Shown here: positions 1-10,462 of the stretch, piece after piece
Numbering within the stretch: position 1 is the stretch's first letter
Layout of the letters: each line of letters starts with the position of its first letter
From: Filosporella fistucella
Lineage: Eukaryota; Ascomycota; Leotiomycetes; Helotiales
DNA length: 64,000 nucleotides
Direction of reading: 5' to 3'
NCBI GenBank assembly: GCA_030077755.1
Contig: JAQJZZ010000008.1
Span: 992,001 to 1,056,000 of the forward strand
The notes under the pieces: model-generated
The model's database searches: none
The model's input: the letters and a program-made list of their open reading frames with translations, nothing else
Told to the model about the DNA's origin: nothing
Position numbers and translations under genes: made by a program

Positions 1-274
1 ATAGTGACTGTAATTCCTGTGATTAGTAACCTAAGAAACTAGCTTGTGGAAGAAAATAACTTACAGGCATCCTAGCTAAGGTCGCGACTAATAAGTCCGC
101 GAGTATAAATTCTAAGAGCAGCAAAACAAAAGCAAGAGTACAAGACATAATATGGAAAGTTAAGATTCTTGTCGACATAGAGTACGGGTCGATAAGGTTT
201 GGAATTACGCCTGGCTGAGGAACTCCTAAGGGTGTTTTGGAGGGGTCAAATAGTGGGACGCCAGGTTGCGACAT
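1..274 (-). pseudogene. N-terminal relic of a fungal rhodopsin-domain (7TM, PTH11-like) membrane protein
   Basis: The reading frame starts at the ATG at 274-272 with MSQPG and a Pro/Gly-rich N-terminus ending PNLIDP, followed by a hydrophobic first helix. This layout is typical of fungal rhodopsin-domain integral membrane proteins. Near 118-125 the frame is lost by one base. In the neighbouring frame the expected end of helix 1 and first cytoplasmic loop appear (LRIYTRG, then ISRDLS), followed by TAG where the family has Trp, then DA and a GTAAGT-like donor. The frameshift plus stop suggest a dead gene. The remainder lies beyond the left window edge. The family call rests on the N-terminal pattern alone. 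Confidence 0.5.
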
Positions 275-849
275 AGTGAATTGTAGAGGGAACAGAAACC
301 GGAGGAGAGAAAGACAGGCTAGAAGGTGATAATATATGTTTAAGAGATACTCGGCTCGCCAGGCAAGAAGGCGGGGAAAGAAAGTATGGGAAGCGAGGGG
401 TGCTAAGTTGGGGAATATGCAGCCACCCGAGCTACTATCAGCGTGGCTTCTGCAACCCGACCTGTACATTCCAAGGATTTGCTTTAATGCCGATTGGTCA
501 GAGCAGTAACTGCACGCGTAAATGGGCAGCGCCGCTCCTTTCCACACGCTCTCGCGAATAGCACACATCCAGCACGTGAAAGTGACCAGATCCGCTAATC
601 CGTCATTTCCATTATCATGTAACTTGCCATCCTCGAGAAACAATCGAACCTGAGAATGACTTCGACCCTGATAGAGCCCGGCGCTTTCTGTCGTAGCACG
701 GAGCCCAGTGGTACCTAATAGCGTAACGTCTTTTCCCTTTGGAACGCCCTCCACCTGATAAGCTTTGCAGATTGTCCTGCGGGTTGTTCCGCGGATTGTT
801 CCACTGGATTGTTCCTGCTCGAGGGTTCCCATAGCACGACACTGCAAAC

Positions 850-1556
850 GGACGTCTTCCGTAAACGTGAGGCATATTGATAGTCATAAGCCTATCGTAC
901 GTTGTATCACAACGGCGTACCCAGTGCTCAACTTTGTCGGCCTTCTTAGGGAGCTACTTTCCGAACAGATCTTTCCACTCAATGGCAAGGACTGATTCAT
1001 TGGCTTGGGAGCGAGGTGCGACCTCGTTTCTCAAGTTCATCAGCATTTGCTATATGCTGGCTGTGTTGTAAGGGTATGGAAGAAGGTCTCGGTGGAGGGA
1101 CTCCTGGATCTTGGTGCCAAGCTTGCCCATGGCGACGTATTTGGCGTCAAACTGCCTCCTTGAGTAGTCGAAGTCGGACATAAAGATGCGGTACATCTCT
1201 CTCTCCTCTAGAGTAAGGTCTGACAGCATAGTATTCCATAGGCGAGTTAATTGTATCTCTTCAAGGGTTGGCATATAGATCGCTGCGCCGCCCTCAACCG
1301 AAGACCGTTGTGCAGCAGCGACGGCCTCCGTGAGGTCACGATCACGCCGCTCGGTGTCTTCAATGAAGTGGAAGTCGTTTAGGTCTGGCCTCCATGGTTG
1401 GTTCAGTACTGGGTGGACGACTAGTTCTAGGTTAACATGGTCCCATAAGTCGTACTCTAGGGCTACACTCCTGATTGACTCAATCCATGGTAAGTAGTCC
1501 TTATACACCCTGAGAGTGATGCCCCTACTGCGCACTTGATCATAGCTAAGCTGAAT
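850..1556 (-). pseudogene. Copia-type (Ty1/copia) retrotransposon gag fragment
   Basis: An open stretch of 161 codons (1535-1050) reads as the N-terminal capsid region of fungal Copia gag: a WIESIRSVALEY-DLW block, then DFHFIED, a PTLEEIQ-TRLW block, and the typical KIQESLHRDLLPY motif. After the stop at about 1050 the same frame continues to match gag (NLRNEVAPRSQA, then EWKDLF, then a WVRR-DTTYDRL block) down to about 850, with further stops. No protease, integrase or RT follows, so this is an isolated relic. It may have been part of the element whose LTR-like remnants lie elsewhere in the window, but nothing links them directly. Confidence 0.65.
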
Positions 1557-2271
1557 AACTCAGCGGAAACATGGCCCTACACGCAATTACAGTAGGTTTC
1601 GTTAGTGATGTGAACAGCTCGGTCAGGAATGAAACATAATTGCTTACACTACCAATCAAATCCATTTAGAGCGCTAGGCTTAGCGTCCATTCCCCAAATC
1701 CAATACAAACTCGTCTCCCTTCGTAGAAACATACCCAAATCGACTTGCAAGCAATCTCTGTTATCACTGTACAGATCATTAACGCCCACACGAGTGGCAA
1801 CATTAACGAAGATAAGAAACTTTAACCTTGTGTTGCCGTCTTAGCCTAGAGAAGCTTAATTAGAGTATCATTAAACGCTCATGTGGCTCCACGCAGACCT
1901 CTGTTCTTCATCGTACGTTATTTGGGGAGCGTGGCTGCTTTCGTTCGAATTTGACCGCAGAACATACTATATGCGGAATCGCCAATAATTGTGGTCTGAT
2001 TAAGGCCGCATGATGGTTAAGCATCGCCAAGCACCACAGCCTGATAGCATTCCTAAGTCGTCTCCAACGCCATAAAAATACTTTAAACGACTATAGCTTT
2101 GATGAAACAGTATCTTCGATTAAGCGTGCACCTTAATGATAGGAGCTTGCTTCAGCAAATAGTACTGTGTGCTGCATGCAGTCTCGCCGAAGTCAACCTA
2201 AATTTAAGGCCTAGAATTTGTGTTACCTGAAGTATCCTCATGAAGGAACTATTAACGTTAGAGATAATAAG
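1557..2271. other. Intergenic, no gene seen
   Basis: Short frames only, without family resemblance. The right end is the promoter of the secreted-protein gene at 2405. Confidence 0.6.
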
Positions 2272-2278
2272 TATATAA
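2272..2278 (+). promoter_or_regulatory. TATA box of the secreted Ser/Thr-rich protein gene
   Basis: TATATAA lies 127 bp upstream of the ATG at 2405. A pyrimidine- and CA-rich leader (TCATCAAGC, CTTCAAA) precedes the start, and the ATG context CAAAATGG is favourable. Confidence 0.45.
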
Positions 2279-2404
2279 GGTGCTTCATCCTCCCCGCTGA
2301 ATTATAGAATCACACACCAGACATCCAAACACCTTACTTAGAAACATCTTTTATATCAACTACTTTCTCATCAAGCTCTCTCAACAAATACTTCCATCTT
2401 CAAA

Positions 2405-3543
2405 ATGGTTCATATCAACAACTCGGCTGCTACCTTTGTGCTCCTTTCTTCTCTGGTTCTGAAGGCAAATGCAAAGATAGCCTGCTTCAACTTGGGCTAC
2501 GGACCTCAAGGGGTATGCAACAGTGATAGCCAGTCACCTGCATTCCTTGAGACCTACTTGGTCCAGGATCACCTCAACGCCTCATGTGCAGGTGGTGGAA
2601 CTTTCACCGCTGTGGCAAACTTCCTCGGTGTCGATGGAATCGCAACCACCGTCACTGCTATTCAGACACAGCAAGTCGCCCTTAGTTACACTGGGCTTAT
2701 TCCTTTCAGCTTCAACCAGCCCATAAGTGCGATCGGCACTGTGAACCCAGTCACTGTTACTGTTCAAGCTACCAATACCCTTCTTGGAGGACGGGTCTCT
2801 CAAGCTGTAACATATTCCCAGAGACATGTTCCTACCATTGTTTCTTCTCGGCCTGTGGCAACCGTTACAAGCACTGTGGTGGCTACCCAAAGTAAGATTT
2901 TCCATGTTGCATATTTACTGTTCAATCCGATCAAAACTAACCACCTGGAAATATAGCATCTACCTCTACAGTAACCGAAACACTAAGCACCATTATATAC
3001 AGCCACCCGCCCGGAGCAGTTACTGTAACAAAGAGCAAAACCTCCACTGTTATTGCTGCGACACCAGTGACCACTACTACACTCTCCGTTACTCCTCTGC
3101 CGTTCACTATGACATCCACTACAATTGTTTTGCAGACCTCTACCTTGCCATGTATTCCGGTCAAGGCTCCAAATGGAGGTGCATTTTCTGTCCCATGGTG
3201 CGATACCCCAACCAGCAGTGTCTCCATTCTCGCAACATCCACCACCTCCGTAGTGGTATCTACTACAATCACTGCAACAGTTCTATCCACTCGTACTGTA
3301 AGCATCACAACCACTTTAATCGCCCCTTCGCCTACGAAATACCTTAGCGTCTCAGCTACTGTTACAGTCACACCTACACCACGTATTTCGAAGGTTTGGA
3401 CAGTAGCTGCCCGACCAACTTCCCTGGCAAATAAGTTCACCCAATCAACCAAGACTGTGGCGCCCGTCGGTCCTAAAGCTACAAAGTGTGCCCTTAATAT
3501 TGGTGATTTGCCAGCTCAGCAAGGATCTGACCGAATCTTCTAA
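2405..3543 (+). CDS. Secreted Ser/Thr/Val-rich cell-surface protein, function unknown
   Basis: Two exons, 2405-2891 and 2957-3543, are joined over a 65-nt intron (GTAAGA donor, CTAAC branch site, ATATAG acceptor), giving 357 residues. Without splicing the first exon runs only 20 further codons to a stop. Residues 1-23 form a signal peptide (MVHINNSAATF then a hydrophobic core ending KANA). Residues 24-160 are a Cys-containing domain that begins IACFNLGYGP. From about 160 to the end the chain is dominated by Thr, Ser and Val in TST/TVT runs, as in heavily O-glycosylated wall proteins. There is no clear GPI-attachment tail; the C-terminus is polar. I do not recognise the N-terminal domain. Start choice is supported by the TATA box and signal peptide. 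Confidence 0.75.
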
Positions 3544-4079
3544 GATTGCGGTTAGCCACGCCCTGAGATCATTGGTTGAATAAAGATAGGAAGCGGAAAG
3601 CGTCCTACTGTTATGAACACCCTCCTCAGGCATATACAATACCAGTTTCCTTGGCTAAGATGCAATATTGTTAGACACACGAGGTGATATGCGTTCGTAC
3701 AATGCGACCGAGGGAAAGCATATCGGACATATCAAGCTGCACGCCTTGCTCTATTCGGGAGATCTTTTGCATTTCTTTAAAATGTTATATAAAACTGTCA
3801 TTTCCTCCATAGGTAGGAGCCTTATACTCATCAATAAAACTTCTCAACAACGACTTGGTAATCTATGTTTCAGACCAACTATGAACAAAAGCAATTCGCG
3901 AATAGTCTAATCCACATCAGCCACACGAATATTAGAAGTAGGATATATTATCTGAGGCTTGAATAAAGTCCTTTATTCAAGGCTCTCTCTATAACGAATT
4001 CCCAGCTGCATCAGCCCTAGCTCGTTTTCTTCTTGGCCTTTCCACCAGGGCTATTTCAGTACGAACAGCTAGTTCTGAT
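3544..4079. other. Intergenic, no gene seen
   Basis: Holds only unsupported short frames (for example 3668-3910) and a palindromic-looking AATAAAGTCCTTTATT at about 3962-3978. The right end runs into the Cys-rich tail of the integrase relic. Confidence 0.5.
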
Positions 4080-5290
4080 AGGTTCCCAATCTCATTCTAA
4101 TCCCTGTGGTAGTGTACGCTACATAGCTTGCCTTCCTTATAACACTTACGCTTCTTTATATTACGAGGCCCTTTACATTGACATGATATTCCTACTCGTG
4201 CACTTGTAGAAGCTTCCCTTGCTGCTAATCCAAGTGTTACCTTCTTTGAAGTCTCTGGAATAATAATATCTGACCAAAGAGCTCTATTAACGAGCCCTAA
4301 TTACGTTTGATAATCTCCGAAGAAGTCAAGACTTTATATCCATGAGAATGAGGCTCATTCAATATGCGTCCAAATAAGCGTCTATCATCAGTAGAGGTCC
4401 TGTCTTCCCTTGGGACTTTCAAAGAGGCTATATCCCCTATTTCAAAGTGCTGGATATCATGCCTCTTTGGGTACTTCTGTACCATTTTAACCCTTGCTTT
4501 TGCTGTAGATGCCCGGGCCTTTTGAATTACTAGATCATTTATAAGCTCAAGTCCTGGCTCAGGTCCTGGCTCAACTCTTGGCTCAAATCCTGACTCATAT
4601 GCATCAATATCAAACCACTCATCAGTTGGTGAGCTTTGAGCTCGTGGGGTGATTTGTAGACTGATTTGTGAACTAGCTCCTTGGCTGATACCCTAATGAT
4701 TTGAGAGTTTTGTCCAGACTGAATGCCAATATCAACTCTTGAGCCACTGCTGGCTTGAGACTGCGGACTAGCACTTAGGGCATATATTGGAGCCTGGTTA
4801 GGGTCTTCTTGAGCAGTACCAATAGTAATATCCTTGCGTTTCTGACTGTTGAGCCAATCAATATATGATGTACGTTCTCGGAAAAGTAACTCTGCTGGTG
4901 CACAACCAATTTTTGAGTGATTTTGGGTGTTTATAGCTAATTTTACCTCTAATAACCCAGCAGCCCACTCTATAGAGCCATTATCCATTTTCCAGGCTCG
5001 TAGTTTTGACTCTACCACTCTGTTGGCTTGCTCAACTAAGCCTTGAGTCTGGGGTGATCTTGGTGCTCTATTGACAATTTGGATTTCATACTTTCGTAAC
5101 AGAATAAGCAACGCCCCTTGAAATCCTTCCCATTATCGGCATGCATAATCTTTGGAGGTAAGAATGCCGCAATGAACTGTGCAAAGGCCGCTGCAATTGG
5201 TTCTGCATACTTGCTTTTCAATAAATATAACTGGGTGTATTTTGAAAAGTGATCCTTGATATGTAAGATCCATTTGAATTGACCAGAGAG
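4080..5290 (-). pseudogene. DDE integrase relic of a Ginger/KRBA2-like transposon
   Basis: Read on the minus strand, 5290-5111 encodes an integrase core start (GQFKWILHIKDHFSKYT with the first Asp, then KIMHADNGKDFKG with the second). After a one-base loss in a G run near 5111 the next frame continues RKYEIQIVNRAPRSPQTQG and LVEQANRVVE with the catalytic Glu. It then has EWAAGLLEVKLAINTQNH and a fragmentary linker. Lower down, VQKYPKRHDIQHFEIGD matches the SH3-like post-core segment. After another frame change (near 4300), a Cys-rich tail (CQCKGP, KCYKEGKLCSVH) follows. This order is that of KRBA2/Ginger-like integrases rather than of classic gypsy pol. Two frameshifts make it non-functional. 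Confidence 0.65.
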
Positions 5291-5291
5291 T

Positions 5292-5906
5292 TCAGCATCT
5301 AAAGCTCATAGATGCCGTCATAGAGGACTTGGTGAGGTCGGCACAAGAAAATTCAAGCTTTGTAGCCGAATAGTTGACAAAGCTGTAGCTGACGGGAAGC
5401 TCGGATTTAATTGCATGATGCCCGGCAAAATTAAGTTCGAGGTCAGAGGTGGCCTTCATCTTGCCTCCTATTTTGCCGTCGTTTTGAACGACGACATCCA
5501 AGTTCTCTTCTATATCTGTTTGGCTCTTGGAATTGAATCCACGTTTCCTCCCTAAATTAGGTATGTCGATACTACGATCGTCTTGAATATGCGGCCAAAG
5601 ATCTTTAAGAAACTCAATAGTCACAGAGCATGGACGATGTGGGCACGGGATTGTCTTGGCGCTATCAATGTTCTGGATGTATTCCAGTACGTGTTCCTGA
5701 GTATGTTGTAGCCATGGAGCCATTTTCTTCCATTGAAACATCCGCTCAGCAGCTGGCCGTATTGAGTCGGCAAGACAGGCAGGACAGTACCCACATGCAC
5801 ATGCGTAACGGAATTTGTCAGGGTCACACCGCCAGGGTATTTCATCGTTATCAAGATGGTATCGACAGTGATGCTCCCACTTGGCCTCGCTTGTTGAATA
5901 CTTCAC
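5292..5906 (-). pseudogene. C-terminal fragment of a FluG/C2H2-type zinc-finger protein
   Basis: The 204-codon frame contains EAKWEHHCRYHL, WRCDP, a CACGYCPACLADS block, WLQHTQEHVLEYI and IPCPHRPC. This is the Cys/His arrangement found at the C-terminus of fungal FluG-domain/C2H2 proteins that often sit among mobile elements. The N-terminal body expected for the family is absent, and the last residues run into the integrase relic at 5290. Head-to-head with it is the DUF7708 relic at 5941. Whether it is still expressed cannot be told; truncation makes a relic more likely. Confidence 0.5.
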
Positions 5907-5940
5907 GAAGTAATTTGCTGGAAATACGAAAGCACTCAGT

Positions 5941-6618
5941 CTGCTAGCGGGTCATAACTCAATTTTGGATGTCGTCGCAACAATGGAGGATGCGAAGAAG
6001 GACTACGATGATCAAGGCCAGAAGGGAAAGGCCGTATTCAAACGTTTGAACACGCTCTCACTGCGTATCTGATATTATAGCGGGGTGCTGGATGCCTTAG
6101 CCCAGCACCATCCTGAATATGTAGCGTTGGCATGGGGTTCCATAAAGCTCGTTCTGATGGTAAGGTTAATCACTGGTGGCAGACAAATACTCTCCTTTTT
6201 TGGGTACAACATCTCAAATACATCGCTAACGCAGATATCGCAGGGAGGTATCAACCACGCGGAGTTAATAGAAGAATTCGCCAAAGCGCTTACCGTCATC
6301 AGCGACGTCCTTCCCGGAATCAAACTCAATGCCGAGCTATACCAGACCGACCAAATGAGGGACGCGGTCGCCAATGTTTATGCGCACATTATGTTTTTCT
6401 TCCAACGAGCTGTTCGATGGTATAGCAAAAGTTCTGCGGGGCGAGTCTTCAGCTCGATCATCAAACCCTTTGAGCTCGAGTATCACGATCCTGTCGAACA
6501 GATCAAACTCTGCTCTGACACCATCAATGCTATTGCCAGTGGAGCCAGTCGGGCAGAAATTCGAGATATCCACGTTACAACTGAGCTTGTACGGATGGAT
6601 ATTCAGGGACTCTACTAG
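5941..6618 (+). pseudogene. N-terminal (DUF7708) relic of a fungal STAND/NLR-like protein
   Basis: The frame reads HNSILDVVATMEDAKKDYD, is broken by TGA at 6070-6072, and continues VLDALAQHHPEYVALAWGSIK. This is the signature block that precedes NACHT/ankyrin proteins in moulds. An 84-nt stretch (6160-6243, GTAAGG donor, CTAAC branch, CAG acceptor) is probably an intron. Removing it joins KLVLM to GGINHAELIEEFAKAL as in the family. The match continues to about 6610 (YAHIMFFFQRAVRWY, then IIKPFELEY), where a TAG ends it. No NACHT or repeat domain follows. The two premature stops are of the type RIP or simple nonsense mutation would make. In intact relatives the domain heads proteins linked to self/non-self recognition; here only the head is left. 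Confidence 0.65.
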
Positions 6619-6941
6619 AAATTGCATGAAATGCAGGTGTAATGAGTGGGTGAGGTGAACCACGGCCGCGGTGAGAGGTTAGAAGATGAGGAGGGCGCAT
6701 GGAGGTTGCCTCATTCTGAAGCTCCTTCTTATACGTTATGCCTATGCAGAAGAAGAATACCTGATTTTCTTCTTCGACTAGTCTGACCAATTTAAACATG
6801 GCTTACAATTATGTGCGTTCTGCGTGTAGATCCGTCAAATTGGAATTCAAGGCGTTCTAAACTCCAGATGTTAGCATTCGGCTCAAAAGGAGTGCTTTCG
6901 GGGATGCGGCGCGGCACCCTCGCGCTATTCTTAAAGCATCA
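6619..6941. other. Intergenic, no gene seen
   Basis: About 320 bp between the DUF7708 relic and the convergent small membrane-protein gene. No continuation of the NLR frame could be read. Confidence 0.5.
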
Positions 6942-7337
6942 TTAGAGTTCACTAGCATTCGAATCATGAGTACTCCGCTGCTCTGGTGGTCCAGGATTGC
7001 CTTTCCCAGCAGCTTGCAAATCTCTCTCTCTATGTATCTCCACTGAATTAACTCCCTGGCTCTGCTGACCTACTCCCAGTCCCACTCTCGTTCGCATGCT
7101 TTCCATACCTATCTCTCTATCGACATGCCGATAGTAGTCATTTGGCCAGTCTGTTTCTCGCTTGTCTTTCTTTTTGATCTTCCATATTGAACAGCAGAGG
7201 ATGAGCAGGGCAATAAGGATCAGAAAGAGACTTACTAGTGTGATTATAAAGAATGGGGTAGGTTTTTCAGGCGGGAGAGGAGAGGCAGCTGGAGGGGAAG
7301 GGGGCGTTTGAGTCGTGCGCTGTTGGTATGCTGGCAT
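6942..7337 (-). CDS. Small single-pass membrane protein, function unknown
   Basis: A single-exon frame gives about 131 residues from the ATG at 7337 (MPAYQQ). An in-frame ATG at 7394 would add 19 residues. The N-terminus is Pro-rich (PPSPPAASPLPPEKP), followed by one strong membrane helix of about 24 residues (FFIITLVSLF to ILCCSIW). A basic stop-transfer KIKKKDKRE comes next, then a polar tail with Gln, Gly and Arg. A cytosolic C-terminus is expected from the positive-inside rule. I do not recognise a family. Similar short Pro-rich one-TM proteins are common as species-restricted fungal genes. The first Met is the weaker start because the extra residues resemble leader sequence. Confidence 0.5.
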   Translation of the reverse strand: MPAYQQRTTQTPPSPPAASPLPPEKPTPFFIITLVSLFLILIALLILCCSIWKIKKKDKRETDWPNDYYRHVDREIGMESMRTRVGLGVGQQSQGVNSVEIHRERDLQAAGKGNPGPPEQRSTHDSNASEL

Positions 7338-7663
7338 TATGGTGTGTTCTGTGAGAGGATAGTGTGAGAAAGTGGCCCGAGAAGGTAAAAACAAAAGGTT
7401 TATAGTGATACGCGAGACACGATGTGCATTTTACTGTATGCTAATGCAGTTGAAGGCATGAAAATTAGTACAGATTTTGATGTCAGAAATGAGAGCTGTG
7501 ATGTCGTGAGTAGGTGTTGAGAGGGCGGGAAAGTTTATATGCCCACGTCGTGTGGCCGCGAATCATGGATACAAAAATCTCGACTTCGTCCTTGGCAGAA
7601 CGGACGCTACACAACAGTGCAATAGCTTCGTTCGTGGTAGAACGGACGTTACGAAACGACGTA
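7338..7663. other. Intergenic, presumed promoter of the small membrane protein
   Basis: Contains two near-copies of a short motif (CTTCGTCCTTGGCAGAACGGACG and CTTCGTTCGTGG-AGAACGGACG, about 7583-7650). No gene is seen. Confidence 0.4.
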
Positions 7664-7839
7664 TGTCAGCTGATGGAATAATAATCTAGGGCCATCAGCT
7701 ATATTCGGTAATAGATAGGAACCCGTTAGTAACCTTATATAAGTAACCCTACTCTAGATTCTTTTAAAAGGCAAAGTTTAGTTTTATATTAGAATATAAC
7801 TTATTCTACTCGTCAAATTGCCTTTCATTTATACATCCA
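7664..7839 (+). repeat. Degenerate solo LTR, related to the clean LTR at 33189
   Basis: Starts TGTCAGCTG and ends about ATACATCCA. The last 60 bp share AATATAACTTATTCTACTCGT, AATTGCCT and CATTTATAC with the intact solo LTR at 33189-33379. No internal retroelement sequence adjoins it. Target-site duplications are not evident, so the exact ends are approximate. Confidence 0.5.
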
Positions 7840-8288
7840 ATAAAGGATTAAGAAAAGAAAAAAGTTTAAGTAGCCCTAGCGATTTAGATTCTATTAGGAA
7901 TATTATTATAATAAAAAATATTTAATTATTTATAAAGTTATAAGGCAAAATACACTAGTTCCTAATATATCTAATACATTAATGTTATTATTAATTCTAA
8001 CATCTTTAAAAATAGCTAGAGCTAACAAAACAAAATAGTAAATTGTATATACCTAAATATAGGCGTTAATTATTCAATTATCTTAATAGGATTAGAATAT
8101 AAGGGAATAGATAATAAGTGTCCAGAAGTCGGAATACAGCGAGTAGAGGATGAGGATACTCTTGGAGTATACTTTTAGGATCATAAAGGCGCCTAGGGAA
8201 TAGAGGCTTGGAGGTCGGGATGGTAGCAAGTGGCGAGAGTAGCAGTCGTGTTGATAGTCCATGGGTAGAGAAGAAAGAGGGTGTGAGG
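7840..8288. other. AT-rich spacer downstream of chitinase 1
   Basis: 7840-8100 is AT-rich with TTA/TAA runs like the RIPped repeats. 8100-8288 has near-normal composition and holds the 3' end region of the chitinase gene. No gene is recognised. Confidence 0.4.
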
Positions 8289-9595
8289 CTAGCGGAGCGC
8301 TGGTTGGTAGACAAATAAAAATAGCAGCCACATCCCCCCTGGAAATAGCAGGTTGCTAAATATCACACCGTGTACTGTTTTTGTACTAATCGTAGTAGCG
8401 GTGGATGTCGAGGTTGGGCACAACCGTTTTGGCTTCTTGTCATACGGCGTAAGGATATTTTTAACTATTGAGTGGTACGGTCCCTCTGCATTATTATCCG
8501 AAGATGTTGCCTCCCAAATCATTATACCGCCAAATCGAGCATAGCAAGAATATGCATCAATTAGGTTAGAAATTTCGATCGGGGTGAGATATTCCGCTTC
8601 GCCACTGAAAACGCCGATATAGAGCCTAGCATTTTTACTTGCGGTTCCATCGAGGAACTTAGACCAGGCCCGGTAACTAAATCCGCTTGATAACTCAGGT
8701 TGGCCTTTAGTATACTTCGAATTGACTGTAGTCCAATTCCGTCCCGAACAGCTTACTGTGTGATAAAACTGTACCCATATAATATCGAAAGCCACGGCCT
8801 GGATTAAAGATCCCATATTCGGGTCGGTTACAGTACATTGGGGAGCCCCGGTAAGCAGGTATGTCTTCCTGGCCGTCTTAAATAGGGTTTTCAATCTTAA
8901 CGCCATAGCAATATAGCCTGCCTGGTTATCTTAACTCTGTTAGTTACCCAACTAAATAGGGCAGTAAAAGAGAGCCAAACCAACTGAGCGATGTTCGATA
9001 TCAAAGTCAAACCCATCAACTTCAACTGATTGATTATTTGGACCATCGAACGGCCTTGGAAGTCCTCTTCTGAGCCAATTTGGGGTTTGTGGTCCAAAAG
9101 CCCCCCATAGGAAATCAGCAAAAGCAACCCCATCAGAAGCATTCATGACTTGGTATGACGATGAAGAACCTCCCAATGATATAAGAATCTTCTTAGAGTA
9201 GGTGCCTTGACAAATAGGAATATCCTCGTTAAGAGTTGGGCAATTAGAGCGGAGGGCGTTTAAAGATGAGTTGCCACCAGGCCCCTTGTACGTTTTCCCT
9301 GAACACTGATTTCCAAATTTACCGCCTGGATATCCATTTCCCTGGGCCGGAAATACATTCAGAAATGCAATGGGTATTATATCCACTGAAGACTGTGCGC
9401 AGAAGTAGGAAAGGCGCTTTTGGTTCTCTCCTCCTTGGCCCTGTGAGGTTTGTCAGGACAAAATCTCGCGATTAGATAGAGAGCATGTACCCAGTATAGA
9501 CCAATATTAGACTTCAGTCTCGGATCATATGCCGCCCGACAGAATTGAGCGAGCATCATCAAATGGAAAATTGCAGCAAACGTTACTATCGCCAT
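8289..9595 (-). CDS. GH18 class III endochitinase, secreted (chitinase 1)
   Basis: Three exons on the minus strand: 9595-9491, 9440-8981 and 8917-8289, with introns of 50 and 63 nt (GTACAT/CACAG; GTTTGG/GCAG with a CTAAC branch). The product is 397 residues. Residues 1-21 are a signal peptide (MAIVTFAAIFHLMMLAQFCRA). The barrel starts with SNIGLYW and GQGGENQKRLSYFC, then IPIAFLNVF, KILISLGGSSSSYQ, and the catalytic DGFDFDIE with Glu about residue 184, matching the DxxDxDxE rule. The third exon has YLLTGAPQC, FDIIWVQFYH and GGIMIWEA, the rest of the barrel. The C-terminus is a Ser/Thr-rich stretch followed by a hydrophobic end (LWLLFLF-like), so GPI or membrane attachment is possible. The enzyme should hydrolyse chitin outside the cell, in wall remodelling, nutrition or competition. 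All catalytic residues are present. Confidence 0.85.
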
Positions 9596-9790
9596 GGTGT
9601 GACGAGATATCATACGCTCTGTCATTAAATCAACAGAAATTCCTAACTCTGAGAATTGATAAGTGGAAGGTCCTAGAATCGTGCTACGTTTCATTTATAG
9701 TGTCAAAGTTAAAAGTGTGACCGTAACTTTAACAGGTTCTACCTAACTAGAGTGCCTGGCACGTGATAATGTGCCATTTTGGTTTTAGAG

Positions 9791-9797
9791 TATATAC
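9791..9797 (-). promoter_or_regulatory. Possible TATA box of chitinase 1
   Basis: GTATATA on the minus strand lies about 195 bp upstream of the ATG. Position is plausible, but this short AT motif is weak evidence. Confidence 0.25.
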
Positions 9798-10380
9798 GCC
9801 TTGAAGTTTAATCGTTGACTGATGCTTCCGGACGTCCGCACAGCGTTCTCTCTATGACAGATGACGGGTCTACTCACGGCTCAAGAACGGCCTCTAGATT
9901 ATCTCACTCTCTCACTCTCTCACTTTGCATTTACCACATCCATCAGAAAGAGTAAAAGGGTGATGGAATATCCCAGACGAGACGCTCCAGTGGCGTGTGT
10001 ACGATTGGGAATCACGAGCAAGCGCCACGCAGTCAGCCTTCTCACTTGAACAGGTGCTTCAAGACTGCATGCATCGGCTGTTGAATGAGGGGGGGATAGA
10101 GTACTCCGTACATAGTACTACTACGTAAGCAAGCCGGCACTGGTTGTGGATATGCCCGACCTCGGATCGCAAGTCGTGCTTCCCCTCGGGCACGTCGATT
10201 GAAACAATTGAGTCGGACATGCAGAGCCGTTGTGCGGATAGCTTGGCGATGTACAGTACAGTGCAGTACATAGACACGTGCATAAGACATGGCGTTCGGC
10301 TCTGGTACCTTGTGTTGTCTGTCTCTCAGCCCCAAAGAGGGGTCTGGAACCATGTACTAAGGAAGTATCAGCACCGACCA
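9798..10380. other. Intergenic, no gene seen
   Basis: Near-normal base composition, with a short CACTCTCT-type run (about 9900-9925) and a palindrome-rich patch around GTACTCCGTAC (about 10100). No coding frame resembles a known family. Confidence 0.4.
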
Positions 10381-10462
10381 GAGGCTCAACTGAGCTACCG
10401 AAAGCCTTGTTCTTGAAGCTTGTCGCCTTGGTGGTCCGTCACAAAGTTTTTGGCGTTCGGTG
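10381..10462. repeat. Dispersed 82-bp repeat, copy 1
   Basis: Matches 47051-47132 in the same orientation over its full length with scattered substitutions. Shared core: AGCTACCGAAAGCCTTGTTC then TTGAAGCTTG, and later GGCGTTCGGTG. Probably a piece of an unidentified element. Confidence 0.55.

Noticed and set aside
23..847. 274-codon minus-strand open frame
   Set aside because: It runs through the Copia gag relic in another frame and the rhodopsin-type N-terminus; only the last part (from 274) makes sense as a protein.
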